A stretch of 64,000 nucleotides of DNA from Stenomitos rutilans HA7619-LM2 (GCA_019358945.1 JAHHIE010000003.1:1-64000), one strand, 5' to 3'; shown: positions 32,724 to 42,175, counted from the first letter of the stretch. Notes: generated from the sequence alone by a model not told the origin. Numbers and translations: made by a program.

Positions 32724-35700
32724 ATGGTGGCAACAGCAGAGTTAAGCTATGAATATCAGGTTGGTGGTAGCTTACCGCTGCACGCACCGAGCTATGTCAA
32801 GCGGCAGGCCGATCGTGATCTGTATGAAGGCTTAAAAGCAGGAGAATTTTGCTACGTCCTCAACTCGCGGCAGTTGGGGAAATCGAGTTTGCGCATTCAA
32901 ACCATGCGGCGACTCCAGGCGGAAGGCGTGACCTGTGCCGCGATCGACGTGTCGGGGATCGGCAACCGCAACGTTAGCCCCGAACAGTGGTATGCCGGAG
33001 TCGCCTACGCTTTAGAAAGCAGCCTTGATCTAGCTAATCCCATTAACTTGCGGCTGTGGTGGCGCGAACATGCCTTTTTGCCCCCTGTGCAGCGCCTGGG
33101 CAAGTTTTTGGAAGACGTGCTGCTGGCAGACAGTGAGCGAACCTTCGCCATTTTCATTGATGAAATTGATAGCGTCCTCAGCCTGGATTTTTTGATTGAT
33201 GACTTTTTCGCGCTGATTCGCACCTGCTACAACAAGCGGGCCGATCGCCCAGAATACCAGCGGCTCACCTTTGCGCTGTTGGGAGTTGCCACCCCATCTG
33301 ATTTGATTCAGGACAAAAGTCGGACTCCGTTCAATATCGGCAAAGCTATCCCCTTGAGTGGCTTTCAGTTGGACGAAGCACAGCCTCTGCTAGAAGGGTT
33401 ACGATCAGCTGCCAGCAATCCTCAAGCGATGCTGCGAGAAGTGCTAGCCTGGACGGGTGGACAGCCCTTTCTGACCCAAAAGCTGTGCAAATTGATCCAT
33501 GCTTCGCCTGTAGTCATTCCGATTGGGCAAGAGGCTCCGTGGCTTGAGCAATTGGTGCACACCCACATCATTGATAACTGGGAGTCCCAGGACGAGCCAC
33601 CCCACTTAAAAACCATTCGCGATCGACTCCTGCGGAACCCACAGCGCACCAATCGCATTCTAGGCTGCTATCAAAAAATCTTACAGCGGCAGAAGCTTTC
33701 AGCCGATGATGGCTCTGAGCGCATGGAACTCAAGCTCTCTGGAATTGTGGTTGAGCAGCAAGGCGTCCTCGCCATTTGCAACCGCATCTATGCCTCCATT
33801 TTTGATCAGGAGTGGGTCAATGCCATCCTTGCAAGCCATCGCCCCTATGCCGATGCGTTGGATGCCTGGATGGGTTCCAACTGCCAGGATGCGGCTCACT
33901 TGCTGCGGGGTTCTGCCCTCCAAAATGCACAGCGATGGGCCGTAGACAAGAGCTTAAGCGATGCTGATTACCAATTTTTGGTCGCAAGTCAGGCGTTAGA
34001 TAAACAAATTGCTCTGGAAGCAGAAAAAGAAGTCACGCGACTGTTGTCTGATGCGCAGCGGCAAGCCAGACGCACGATCCATAAGGGCTTTGTCATCCTT
34101 GCAGGCACCCTGACGCTGGCGATCGCGGCGGGTTTGCTAGCCTCCAAAGCCAACCAAAAAATGCTGGCAACCCAGACGGAACTGCAAAGCGCCGAACAGC
34201 GGCTTCAAATGACCACTGCCAATATGCGCTTTGCCGAAGCAAAAGCCAAAATTGCTGAGCAATCGCAGCGGCAAACTCAGCAGACCATGATTGATACCCG
34301 CGCAGACTTAGAAACGCTGCAAACCCACTTGCTAGAAGCGCGCAAGCGGGTAGCTTTTGCCCAGAATGACGCTCAAACCGCTGAAGCCAAAGCGTTGAGT
34401 GCAGAAAAAGTTCGGCAGCAGGCGCAGCGTCAAGCGTTTCAGGCTCAAACGAGCCTGGGCACTACGACGATTAGCCTAAAGATCAAAAGCCTTGAAGCCA
34501 CTGCCCTCGATACCTTACAGCAGTTTCAAGCCAACCAAATTAGTGAGATTGATGCGCTGATTGCGGCGATGCAAACCGGACGGGAACTGACTACGATCGC
34601 CAGTAGCAACCATTCCCCTACTCCCTACCCTATCACCAGTCCGCTGCTTGCCCTTCAAACCATTCTGGGCACCATTCATGAACGCAATCAAATCAATCTG
34701 GGGCAAGGCTGGATTGCCGATGTCACCTTTGGCTCTACAGGCGCGTTAATTGCGGCTGCGGGTGAAGATGGCACCATTCGCCTTACCGATCTGGGTGGTA
34801 AGCAGCTCGCGCAATTTAGAGGGCACGCAGGTCGCATTTTGAGTGTCACATTTAGTCCAGACGGCCAATCGATCGCCACTGCGGGTGAAGATGGCACCGC
34901 ACGGCTGTGGACGCTGGCAGGCAAACAGCTCGCTCAATTCAGGGGGCATAAGGGTCGCGTGCTGGGCGTCACGTTTAGCCCGGATAGCAAACTACTAGCC
35001 ACAGCAGGTGAGGACGGTACCGTACTGCTCTGGGCACTCAACGGCAAACTCTTGGCGCAGTTAATCGGGCATCAAGGGTGGATTTTTGGCATGAGTTTTA
35101 GCCCTAAAGGGCCTTTTCTAGCAACCGTTGGAATGGATAGTACAACCCGACTGTGGAACTTTCAGGGCAAACAGCTTGTGCAGTTGAATGGGCACCAAGG
35201 CAGAGTCCTGAGCGTGAGCTTTAGTCAGGATGGACAGTATCTTGCTACCGCAGGCTCCGATGATGTCGTACAACTCTGGGACTTGTCCGATCCGCAGCGG
35301 GTGCAGGGCAAAAGCCAATGGAAAACGCATCAGGGGCGATCGCTGGGCGTGAGTTTTAGCCCAAATGGACAGCGCCTTGCTACAGCAGGAGCTGATGGCA
35401 CGATTCGGCTCTGGTCGCTTACCGGGCAGTTGCTCACCGTTCTCAAGCGGCATCGAGGCCCTGTGGGTAATGTGAGTTTTAGCCCCAACGGGACGATGCT
35501 GGTCACGTCAGGTGATGATGGCACCGTGCGCTTTTGGGATGTCTCACGGCAGCAGTCAACCCAGACCAAAACGTTTGGTGAACTGGCCTCTGGGAATACA
35601 GCGTCGATCAGCGGTGTGGGTTTTAGCCCGGATAAAACGCAGGTAGCGATCGCCAGCGAAAACGGCACCATTCAAATCTGGAGCCTGTCTGGGGAACGAC

Positions 35701-36542
35701 TTGCCCAGTTCCAGAGCCAACAGCGCTTTATTAGAGCTATTAGCTTCAGCCCCAGTACCAAGCAGCTTGCCACCGCTGCCGATGATGGCTCTGTAAAGGT
35801 TTGGGATCTGTCTGGGACGTCGATCGCGCAATGGCAAAGCGCTCAAGGTCGGATCTTGAGCCTTGACTTTAGCCCCAACGGTAAGCAGTTGATGTCGGTT
35901 GGGGTAGATGGGTCGTCCGGTACAGCCAAACTATGGGATCGTTCTGGCAAATTGGTCACTCAATTGAATGGACGGCACCGCTGGTTAGTCAGCACCAGCT
36001 TCAGCCCCGATGGTCAAACGATCGCCACCGCAGGCGAAGATGGCACCATTCGCTTATGGGATTTAACTGGTAAGCAAATCGGGCAAATGCAAGGACATTC
36101 CAGTTGGATTTTGCATGTCACCTTTAGCCCCGATGGCACCAAACTCGCGACCTCTAGCGAAGACGGCACTGCACGCGTTTGGGAGCGATCGGGTAAACAA
36201 CTGGCCCAGCTCAATGGTCATTGGGGCAGTGTTGTCAGCGTTGGGTTTAGCCCCGATGGGCAGCAGCTTGCAACAGCAGGTGAGGATGGCACGGCTCGTC
36301 TGTGGGATTTGGCAGGTCGGCAACTGGCACAATTTGACGCCGGCCCCTCTCAACTGCGAGGGATTGAGTTTAGCCATGACGGTAAACTGTTGGTCACGGT
36401 TAGTGAAACGGGCAAAACGCAGCTCTGGCATCTTGCAAAGTTAGATGAGCTTCTGACTCAAGGATGCAATTGGTTGCAGGAGTACTTCGCCAGCCATCCC
36501 CAAACAGATCAAAGCCGAGGCATTTGCCGTAGCTCAAGCTGA
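32724..36542 (+). CDS. Membrane-anchored AAA_35-like STAND NTPase with coiled coil and 14 WD40 repeats
   Basis: The 1272-residue product starts with an AAA_35-like domain: P-loop NSRQLGKSS (47-55), Walker B FAIFIDEID (141-149), and TGGQPFLTQKL near 244. One membrane helix (about 454-473) and a long Ala/Gln-rich coiled coil (about 478-600) follow. Fourteen WD40 units (about 660-1245) can make two seven-bladed propellers, many with the DGT(A/I)RLW ending. The helix would tether the NTPase to a membrane and place the WD40 sensor beside it. No effector domain is evident. It lies 81 bp after the TPS gene. Confidence 0.9.
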   Translation: MVATAELSYEYQVGGSLPLHAPSYVKRQADRDLYEGLKAGEFCYVLNSRQLGKSSLRIQTMRRLQAEGVTCAAIDVSGIGNRNVSPEQWYAGVAYALESSLDLANPINLRLWWREHAFLPPVQRLGKFLEDVLLADSERTFAIFIDEIDSVLSLDFLIDDFFALIRTCYNKRADRPEYQRLTFALLGVATPSDLIQDKSRTPFNIGKAIPLSGFQLDEAQPLLEGLRSAASNPQAMLREVLAWTGGQPFLTQKLCKLIHASPVVIPIGQEAPWLEQLVHTHIIDNWESQDEPPHLKTIRDRLLRNPQRTNRILGCYQKILQRQKLSADDGSERMELKLSGIVVEQQGVLAICNRIYASIFDQEWVNAILASHRPYADALDAWMGSNCQDAAHLLRGSALQNAQRWAVDKSLSDADYQFLVASQALDKQIALEAEKEVTRLLSDAQRQARRTIHKGFVILAGTLTLAIAAGLLASKANQKMLATQTELQSAEQRLQMTTANMRFAEAKAKIAEQSQRQTQQTMIDTRADLETLQTHLLEARKRVAFAQNDAQTAEAKALSAEKVRQQAQRQAFQAQTSLGTTTISLKIKSLEATALDTLQQFQANQISEIDALIAAMQTGRELTTIASSNHSPTPYPITSPLLALQTILGTIHERNQINLGQGWIADVTFGSTGALIAAAGEDGTIRLTDLGGKQLAQFRGHAGRILSVTFSPDGQSIATAGEDGTARLWTLAGKQLAQFRGHKGRVLGVTFSPDSKLLATAGEDGTVLLWALNGKLLAQLIGHQGWIFGMSFSPKGPFLATVGMDSTTRLWNFQGKQLVQLNGHQGRVLSVSFSQDGQYLATAGSDDVVQLWDLSDPQRVQGKSQWKTHQGRSLGVSFSPNGQRLATAGADGTIRLWSLTGQLLTVLKRHRGPVGNVSFSPNGTMLVTSGDDGTVRFWDVSRQQSTQTKTFGELASGNTASISGVGFSPDKTQVAIASENGTIQIWSLSGERLAQFQSQQRFIRAISFSPSTKQLATAADDGSVKVWDLSGTSIAQWQSAQGRILSLDFSPNGKQLMSVGVDGSSGTAKLWDRSGKLVTQLNGRHRWLVSTSFSPDGQTIATAGEDGTIRLWDLTGKQIGQMQGHSSWILHVTFSPDGTKLATSSEDGTARVWERSGKQLAQLNGHWGSVVSVGFSPDGQQLATAGEDGTARLWDLAGRQLAQFDAGPSQLRGIEFSHDGKLLVTVSETGKTQLWHLAKLDELLTQGCNWLQEYFASHPQTDQSRGICRSSS

Positions 36543-36568
36543 CTGGAATGCAGGCGTTAGGGGAACAT

Positions 36569-37075
36569 CTACTCTTGAAGTCTCTGCCTCTGGTAGACCG
36601 CTGGTATCGCCATGATCATCAACATCAGCAAGTTTGCTGCCCAGAAGAGTACAACCGCAACAAGGCCTATTAGTGTTAAACCAGTTAGGGATAGCTGTAG
36701 AAAGCCATCCAGTAATTGCCATAGCCGAAAAAGCGTGTAGAAAAAGCCAATGAGTACGACAACGCTGGGAACTAACCACTGACTCAACACACGTTCAGAG
36801 ATGAGTTGCACCGCGACAACCAGTAGGTAACTGCTCCAAAACATTCGTGACGAAGGTTGTCCCCAAGCGTGAATCAACAAGGCGATCGGCAACAAAACCC
36901 CAACTACTAAGGCTAACTTGACCCACCACCGCAGGAATTGCCACTGCTGTTCGCTAAAGCCAATGGCGGCCGTAAAGGGAAGGCGTTGAACTCTAACGCC
37001 AAACCCATAGCCAACAGCCAGGCTGGTTGTAACCAAAATAAAAAGTGTGGTAATCAGTCCGTAATTCACTGCCAT
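36569..37075 (-). CDS. Hypothetical integral membrane protein
   Basis: The 168-residue product (ATG 37075 with AAAGGAGCGG upstream) has four to five hydrophobic helices: LITTLFILVTTSLAVGYGF at the start, then LALVVGVLLPIALLIHAW, VVVLIGFFYTLFRLWQLL and IGLVAVVLFWAANLLMLM. It shows no charged catalytic motif. I do not recognise the family. It lies 82 bp after a DUF1772 gene on the same strand and could belong to its operon. Confidence 0.6.
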   Translation of the reverse strand: MAVNYGLITTLFILVTTSLAVGYGFGVRVQRLPFTAAIGFSEQQWQFLRWWVKLALVVGVLLPIALLIHAWGQPSSRMFWSSYLLVVAVQLISERVLSQWLVPSVVVLIGFFYTLFRLWQLLDGFLQLSLTGLTLIGLVAVVLFWAANLLMLMIMAIPAVYQRQRLQE

Positions 37076-37157
37076 CACTTCCGCTCCTTTAGTACCAGTG
37101 TAATACCAGTGGCATCTCGTCATTAGACCCTCAACGCGGGGTAGATTACAGCAATCA

Positions 37158-37613
37158 CTAAGCAATGAGACCCGCAACCGTAAGACACGTTAACGCAAGT
37201 AGAAGCATAACGATGCGAATGGCATGAAAGTGATCCCATTGCTTCCGCAAGGCTTTCCAGTTGTTGGGCAACGCGTCCAAATTCCAACGAATCACCTGAT
37301 TATTAATGGGCACTGGAAATACAAGGGTAAAAATGATGGAGCCAAGCCAAATAGCAGCGGAGACGACGGCAAGCTCAGTGGCTATTGACCACGGCACAAC
37401 CAGCGTAAGCGCTACTGTCAAGATTAAAACAACTGCATACCAGATGGGCATAACAGCACCATAAACACGAGCCAGCGCTTGAGCAGAAGCCGCATGAGCT
37501 TGGTCGTCTAGAGCCGAAAGGCGCGGATGTACAAACGCACTAACGGCAAGTTCATTACCAACCATCAAGCCCGCGACGATAACTGAGATTGTTTTAAGTA
37601 CAAGAACAACCAT
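37158..37613 (-). CDS. DUF1772 (anthrone-oxygenase-like) membrane protein
   Basis: The 151-residue protein has four hydrophobic helices and the DUF1772 pattern: VGNELAVSAFVHPRLS near the N-terminus, FPVPINNQVIRWN in the middle and WDHFHAIRIVMLLLALT near the end. Family members include anthrone oxygenase-like proteins and uncharacterised membrane proteins; no catalytic function can be claimed here. CGGAGGAAACA precedes the ATG. A Crp-like regulator gene lies just upstream on the same strand and may control it. Confidence 0.85.
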   Translation of the reverse strand: MVVLVLKTISVIVAGLMVGNELAVSAFVHPRLSALDDQAHAASAQALARVYGAVMPIWYAVVLILTVALTLVVPWSIATELAVVSAAIWLGSIIFTLVFPVPINNQVIRWNLDALPNNWKALRKQWDHFHAIRIVMLLLALTCLTVAGLIA

Positions 37614-37724
37614 TGTTTCCTCCGAAATGGATGCGCTGAAGCAAAATTGCTAACCTCTACAGCCCAAAGTACCGCTGGTTAAAGCAGAAGTCATTCACTC
37701 AGGTTCATTAATAGAATCTTGTAC

Positions 37725-38297
37725 TCAAATGCCAAGCCGACGACGAATGCGGCTTAACGACTGCGGTTTCACCCCCACATAGGACGCAACATAGTATTGA
37801 GGAATGCGCTGCTGAATCTCTGAGAAATGCTCAAGAAAAAATTTATACCGTTCTTCCGGAGAATCTTGATAGAGCGACGTTAGCTGCTGAATGATTTTGA
37901 CAAAAACGGTCTCAAGTAGTAATCGACCCAGTCGTTCCCCTTCTTCAAACTGTTGATAAATCAGTTGAAAATTTTCGTAGGTCGTAACAAGTAGCGAACA
38001 GCTTTCTAACGCTTGAATGCTTTTCTTAGAAGGCTGTGAAGATAAAAGGCTTTCATAATCACTCACAAAATTGTGTTCTTTGGCAAAAGAGTAAGTAAAT
38101 TCTTCACCATCACCGAGCAAGTAGTAGCGCAAAAGCCCTTGCTGAATAAAGGCAACATGCTGACACGGCTCACCTGCACGTAAGAAATAGTCTCCTTTCT
38201 CTAAATACTTAGGAACAAACAACTGCCTCAACAGAAGCTTTTCCTCTGGTTTGAGGTATATCAAACGCTGGATTGCATCTTCAAGCTGCTCATACAT
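37725..38297 (-). CDS. Crp/Fnr-family regulator
   Basis: The 190-residue product has an N-terminal cyclic-nucleotide-binding-like beta-roll (about 12-120: YLEKGDYFLRAGEPCQHVAFIQQGLLRYY) and a short C-terminal HTH (IPQYYVASYVGVKPQSLSRIRRRLG). Residues of the cAMP phosphate cassette are not clearly kept, so the ligand is open. Proteins of this kind in other bacteria are often next to DUF1772 or oxidoreductase genes. The ATG at 38297 is preferred to the GTG at 38309. It precedes the DUF1772 gene by 111 bp on the same strand. Confidence 0.88.
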   Translation of the reverse strand: MYEQLEDAIQRLIYLKPEEKLLLRQLFVPKYLEKGDYFLRAGEPCQHVAFIQQGLLRYYLLGDGEEFTYSFAKEHNFVSDYESLLSSQPSKKSIQALESCSLLVTTYENFQLIYQQFEEGERLGRLLLETVFVKIIQQLTSLYQDSPEERYKFFLEHFSEIQQRIPQYYVASYVGVKPQSLSRIRRRLGI

Positions 38298-38423
38298 CAC
38301 AAATGGCACTCACTTTTAAGTTGCAAATAACCGTTGCCTGTTATTAGGAGATGAACCTTGAATACTCAATCCATTTTGTAGAAAGGTTACAGGCAAGACG
38401 TGATCGTTTTCAATACAGGTTGC

Positions 38424-39062
38424 CTAGTCAAGCAGATGTTGTTTTGCCCACAGTGCAGCCTGAACTCGATCGCGTACCCCCAGTTGGCTCAGGATTCGCG
38501 TCACGTAATTTCTCACAGTGCCTTCAGTGAGGTAGAGAGTTTGAGCGATTTCTTGATTATTTTTACCTTGCCCAATCAAGCTCAACACGTCTAATTCTCG
38601 TTTACTCAAAAGGTATTTTACCTTTTCTTCTGAAAGCAGTTCATTCGTTTTGAGTTGAGCAAATATTTTTGGAGCAATGGAAGGACCCAACTGAGCATAG
38701 CCAAGATAAACAGAGCGAACCGCGATCGCAATTTGCATGGCAGGAGTGTCTTTGAGTAAGTAGCCTAGCGCGCCCGCTCTTAAAGCTTGATGAATGTACT
38801 CATCATCATCAAACATGGTCAGTACCAATACCCGTATCCAACGATAGCGCTGGCAGATTTCACGAGTCGCTTCAACACCATTGCAGACTGGCATTCTTAC
38901 ATCCATAAGTATTACATCTGGTTGAAGTGTGGGAACAAGCGCAAGCGCTTCTTGCCCATTAGAGGCTTGTCCTGTGACTTCCAGATCGCCTTCAAGAGAG
39001 AGTAGTTTCGCTAGGTCTTGGCGAAAGATCGTTTGATCATCAACAAGCAGCAGACGAATCAT
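38424..39062 (-). CDS. NarL/LuxR-type response regulator
   Basis: The 212-residue product has a receiver domain (Asp8/Asp9, phospho-acceptor Asp54 in VILMDVRMP, switch Thr in VLTMFDD, Lys in LLKDTP) and a C-terminal LuxR HTH (about 148-205: LLSKRELDVLSLIGQGKNNQ, then TEGTVRNYVTRILSQL). Phosphorylation would drive dimerisation and DNA binding. It overlaps the histidine kinase gene by ATGA, so the two form one two-component system. Candidate target sites are the palindromes upstream of the kinase gene. Confidence 0.95.
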   Translation of the reverse strand: MIRLLLVDDQTIFRQDLAKLLSLEGDLEVTGQASNGQEALALVPTLQPDVILMDVRMPVCNGVEATREICQRYRWIRVLVLTMFDDDEYIHQALRAGALGYLLKDTPAMQIAIAVRSVYLGYAQLGPSIAPKIFAQLKTNELLSEEKVKYLLSKRELDVLSLIGQGKNNQEIAQTLYLTEGTVRNYVTRILSQLGVRDRVQAALWAKQHLLD

Positions 39063-40252
39063 AAGGGCAGCGTAATCTTAATTTGGGTGCCGCAGCCTGG
39101 CGTACTGTTAATTGTTAGCTTACCGCCCAAAAGTTGAACTCGCTCTTCCATTCCTTTTAAGCCAAACCCATCATGCAGATCAGCAGGGTTAAATCCTTTA
39201 CCATTATCTTCCAACTCCAAAAACAATTCCTGGGGAGTGGATTGACACTGCAAGTAAACTTCTGAGGCGTAGGAATGCTTCTGAATATTAATCAATCCTT
39301 CTTTAAGAAGACAGTAAAGATGATGACTGGTAGATAGCGGTAAAGGCGGCAGATTTACATCCCAATGAACTCTTAAATTCTGGTTGTACCGCAGTTGTTC
39401 CATTAAGTTTGTCAGTGCTTGATTTAAGTTAAAGTCAGAGCTTCTGATAGTTTTCAAAGATCGTTTCACTTCTGCGATGCTTTGACTGGCAAGGCTTCTT
39501 GCCATATCAACGGCTTGAGAGGCTTCATCAGGGTCACGATCGCGGAGTGCTTGAGCAACAGCTAGCCGAGCATTGAGATCGGTTAAAAGATGCCCAAGGG
39601 AGTCATGAATATCACGGGCAATGCGAGTTCGTTCTAGGTGTGCAGCCAATGTTTCGACCTGTTGCGCTAGGACTTCCGCACGTTGTCGGTTCTTTTGCTC
39701 TGAAATTAAGATCAAGCTAAAACACATCACAAAAGCAGCGGCAGCACAAAAGCTAGCAGCATATGCCAATGTCCATTGCCACAGGGGTTGTGCGTCCGAA
39801 AACGTTTGCATATGAGCCAGGTTGTTTTGAAAAACTTTTGGCAAAGTCCAGTAATGAATTAAAACATTTAAGAGGACAATTCCAGTGATGGTTGCGCTGA
39901 GGAGTTTGCGCTCAAGCAGGAAACAACTTTTGGCAATATAAAAATACAAAAAAAGATCCCAATCTAGCCCCATCCATTGGAGCGAAAGCGACAATAGAAT
40001 TCCACATAGAACATAGAGCTGCCGTTGCCAATTCGGGCAGTGGGTTGGCAAAATCCAGCTTAAGCCAACGAAACCCATCATGTAAATCACGATTCCTACA
40101 AATCCGAGTGAATCGTTGGAGCTGAGGTCTAATCCATATACCAAGAAAAAAGCAGCCACGAGGAGCCACTCGACATAACGCAATGTTTGACGAAAGGCTG
40201 GAGAGAAATTTATTGCCGGATTTATCAAATGAGCCACAGCTAGAAGCAACAT
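39059..40252 (-). CDS. HisKA_3-type membrane sensor histidine kinase
   Basis: The 397-residue kinase has an N-terminal membrane sensor with six to seven helices (about 5-185), a coiled linker, a HisKA_3 dimerisation domain with phospho-acceptor His216 (IARDIHDSLGHLL), and a HATPase with LEDNGKGF and GFGLKGMEERV boxes (about 350-380). This is the NarX/DesK-like class that pairs with NarL-type regulators. No extracellular domain is evident, so it may sense membrane state or a lipophilic signal. It is the first gene of the pair and diverges from a 39-codon ORF. Confidence 0.93.
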   Translation of the reverse strand: MLLLAVAHLINPAINFSPAFRQTLRYVEWLLVAAFFLVYGLDLSSNDSLGFVGIVIYMMGFVGLSWILPTHCPNWQRQLYVLCGILLSLSLQWMGLDWDLFLYFYIAKSCFLLERKLLSATITGIVLLNVLIHYWTLPKVFQNNLAHMQTFSDAQPLWQWTLAYAASFCAAAAFVMCFSLILISEQKNRQRAEVLAQQVETLAAHLERTRIARDIHDSLGHLLTDLNARLAVAQALRDRDPDEASQAVDMARSLASQSIAEVKRSLKTIRSSDFNLNQALTNLMEQLRYNQNLRVHWDVNLPPLPLSTSHHLYCLLKEGLINIQKHSYASEVYLQCQSTPQELFLELEDNGKGFNPADLHDGFGLKGMEERVQLLGGKLTINSTPGCGTQIKITLPL

Positions 40253-40288
40253 TCTCGTACAGTATGAGATTTCGCTTTACTTAAAAAT

Positions 40289-40350
40289 ATGACCTGTGTC
40301 ATAAATTCCAGCACTTAATTCATGACAGGGATCACTCCGATCGAAGTGAT
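40289..40350. promoter_or_regulatory. Two palindromes in the divergent control region of the two-component system
   Basis: ATGAC-ctgt-GTCAT lies at 40289-40302 and ATCACT-N8-AGTGAT at 40331-40350. A further CATGAC half-site lies near 40321. They sit between the kinase start (40252, minus) and the small plus-strand ORF (40396). This is a natural place for NarL-type regulator binding, which would couple both directions. Binding is inferred. Confidence 0.45.
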
Positions 40351-40395
40351 TCACTCAGATACACTGCTCCCCAGGGTTCACCTGAAGGAGGTAAA

Positions 40396-40515
40396 ATGCT
40401 ACGAGCTTGGTCAAAAGCACTTCATCTTTTGATTTGGATTGGCATTGTGCAATTGCCTCGGCAAGAGCAATCTGAGAAATTTAAGCAACACGCTTCCCAT
40501 CAGACTAAAGAGTAG
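40396..40515 (+). CDS. 39-residue ORF divergent from the two-component system
   Basis: An ATG at 40396 is preceded by a near-perfect AAGGAGG ribosome site 5-6 bases upstream. The product has 39 residues: a hydrophobic, possibly membrane-binding helix (ALHLLIWIGIVQL) and a basic/polar tail (EKFKQHASHQTKE). It is too short for standard gene finders. Position opposite the kinase gene, with palindromes between, suggests a regulated small membrane peptide. I recognise no family. Confidence 0.55.
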   Translation: MLRAWSKALHLLIWIGIVQLPRQEQSEKFKQHASHQTKE

Positions 40516-40639
40516 GCATGGTTTCATCTGAGCTTGCCTACAAACCAAAATCCAACACCCTACCTAGCTCACAAGCTTAGTGACCGCGCTGCTTCAACTA
40601 CCTAGCAGTCCAAATCAATTGTGAGCAAAATTTAATCAT

Positions 40640-40690
40640 TGAGCGGTCAGCAGGCAGAGAAAAGCTGATAGCTGACCGCTAGTAGCAACA
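40640..40690. repeat. GCTGATAGCTGACCGCT-type repeat
   Basis: GCGGTCAGCAGGCAG at about 40643-40657 and GCTGATAGCTGACCGCTAG at about 40665-40683 form an inverted pair. They share the GGTCAGC/GCTGACC word with spacers at about 1090-1170, 4765-4798 and 56137-56172. This is an interspersed short repeat, not coding. Confidence 0.5.
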
Positions 40691-40731
40691 TTGTTTCTCA
40701 TGTCTCACTTAGGATCGTGGATTAAATAAGA

Positions 40732-40845
40732 TTAGGACTTACGCATTTGCCCCCAAACCCCCAATTCTGGGTGCTTTAATCGGCTCGGTTCCCCCAGCAT
40801 TGGGGGCTAGGGGGCGAGATATACCCGCTTTTGCGTAAGTCCTAA
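40732..40845. mobile_element. MITE-like element, copy 2
   Basis: The 114-bp element has perfect 14-bp terminal inverted repeats (TTAGGACTTACGCA at 40732-40745, complement at 40832-40845). The interior is rich in CCCCC/GGGGG tracts and can fold back. AAGAT occurs directly at both edges (40728-40732 and 40845-40849), possibly a target duplication. It resembles the element at 12665-12779. It encodes nothing. Confidence 0.75.
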
Positions 40846-40945
40846 AGATGTAATTCTGTGTGTAGGATCGCCATAGACAATTGTTGCAATGTCTGGATGA
40901 TTTGAATTCAGCCCGATCGCCCTTTCTCAACCATTCTCTCTCTAC

Positions 40946-42175
40946 TCAAGCCTGTCCGATCGCCTCGATCGCTGCTTCTAATGCGATCGCGACATGCGTC
41001 CAGTGAGTGCTGCCTTGGCAGAAAACGGTATAGGGTTCGCGTAAAGGCCCATCGGCAGAGAATTCAGAAGTGCTGCCATCGATGAAGGTGCCGCCTGCCA
41101 TCACCAGTTGGCTATCGTAACCAGGCATGGCAGCGGGTACGGGGTCAAGGTAAGAGCCGATCGGGGAGTGTTGTTGAATGGCGCGGCAGAAAGCGATCAG
41201 TTTTTCGGGAGTGCCAAGCTGGATTGCCTGGATCACATCACGGCGGGGAGCCTGGGCAAGAGGATTGACGGGATAGCCCAGGCGATCGAACACCGCAGCA
41301 GTCAGGTGGTTGCCTTTCATCGCTTCACCCACCATTTGCGGCGCGAGAAATAAGCCCTGATACAGCAGTCGATTTTGGTCAAAGGTGGCTCCACCAGAGC
41401 TGCCAATACCTGGAGCGGTGAGACGGCAGGTAGCTGCTTCTACCAAATCGGCGTGCCCTGCCACGTAGCCCCCAGCCGTAACGATCGTGCCGCCAGGGTT
41501 TTTAATCAACGAGCCTGCCATTAAATCAGCGCCGACTGCCGTTGGTTCCTGATCAGCTACAAATTCGCCGTAGCAGTTGTCCACGAAGCAAACCGTATTG
41601 GGGTTTTGCTGCTTGACAATTTGGACGATCTTGGCGATTTCAGCGATCGCCAAACTGGAGCGCCACGAGTACCCACAGGAACGCTGAATCAAGACCATTC
41701 GGGTTTCTGGTTTGATGGCCGTTTCTAAGGCGTGCCAGTCGATCGTGCCCAACTCGGTCAACGCCAGTTCCCGATAGCGGATACCAAACTCTGCAAGCGA
41801 TCCTTGCCCTTGTCCACGCACCCCAACCACTTCTTCTAACGTGTCGTAGGGCGCACCTGCTACGGCTAGCAGTTCATCGCCCGGTCGTAGAATGCCGTAC
41901 AGCGCGCAGGCGATCGCGTGGGTACCAGACACGAACTGCACCCGTACTGCTGCGGCTTCTGCACCTACGATCTCGGCAAACACGCGATCGAGCACTTGTC
42001 TACCTAAATCATCATGCCCATAGCCTGACACGCTGCTAAAGTGATGCGTGCCCACTCGGTGAATGCGAAACGCACTCAGCACTCGTCGCAAATTTTCCTT
42101 GACCTGTGCGTCAATTCCAGAAAAAATCAAGGATAGTGATTGCTCCGTTTCTTTTAACAAACTAAAGCTGCTCAT
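40946..42175 (-). CDS. Methionine gamma-lyase family (aluminium-resistance-type) PLP protein
   Basis: The roughly 409-residue fold-type I PLP protein matches the family often labelled aluminium resistance protein / methionine gamma-lyase family. Visible are VQFVSGTHAIACALYGILRPGDEL, the CFVDNCYGEFV aspartate segment and the MAGSLIKNPGGTIV loop with the PLP-binding Lys. The true substrate is uncertain; carbon-sulfur or carbon-carbon lyase activity on an amino acid is likely. GAGG six bases upstream of the ATG at 42175 supports it over the ATG at 42187. It stands alone, divergent from a desaturase gene. Confidence 0.88.
   Translation of the reverse strand: MSSFSLLKETEQSLSLIFSGIDAQVKENLRRVLSAFRIHRVGTHHFSSVSGYGHDDLGRQVLDRVFAEIVGAEAAAVRVQFVSGTHAIACALYGILRPGDELLAVAGAPYDTLEEVVGVRGQGQGSLAEFGIRYRELALTELGTIDWHALETAIKPETRMVLIQRSCGYSWRSSLAIAEIAKIVQIVKQQNPNTVCFVDNCYGEFVADQEPTAVGADLMAGSLIKNPGGTIVTAGGYVAGHADLVEAATCRLTAPGIGSSGGATFDQNRLLYQGLFLAPQMVGEAMKGNHLTAAVFDRLGYPVNPLAQAPRRDVIQAIQLGTPEKLIAFCRAIQQHSPIGSYLDPVPAAMPGYDSQLVMAGGTFIDGSTSEFSADGPLREPYTVFCQGSTHWTHVAIALEAAIEAIGQA

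Noticed and set aside
34700-36450. Long minus-strand ORFs with repeated motifs
   Set aside because: They are antisense shadows of the WD40 repeats of the plus-strand AAA protein.
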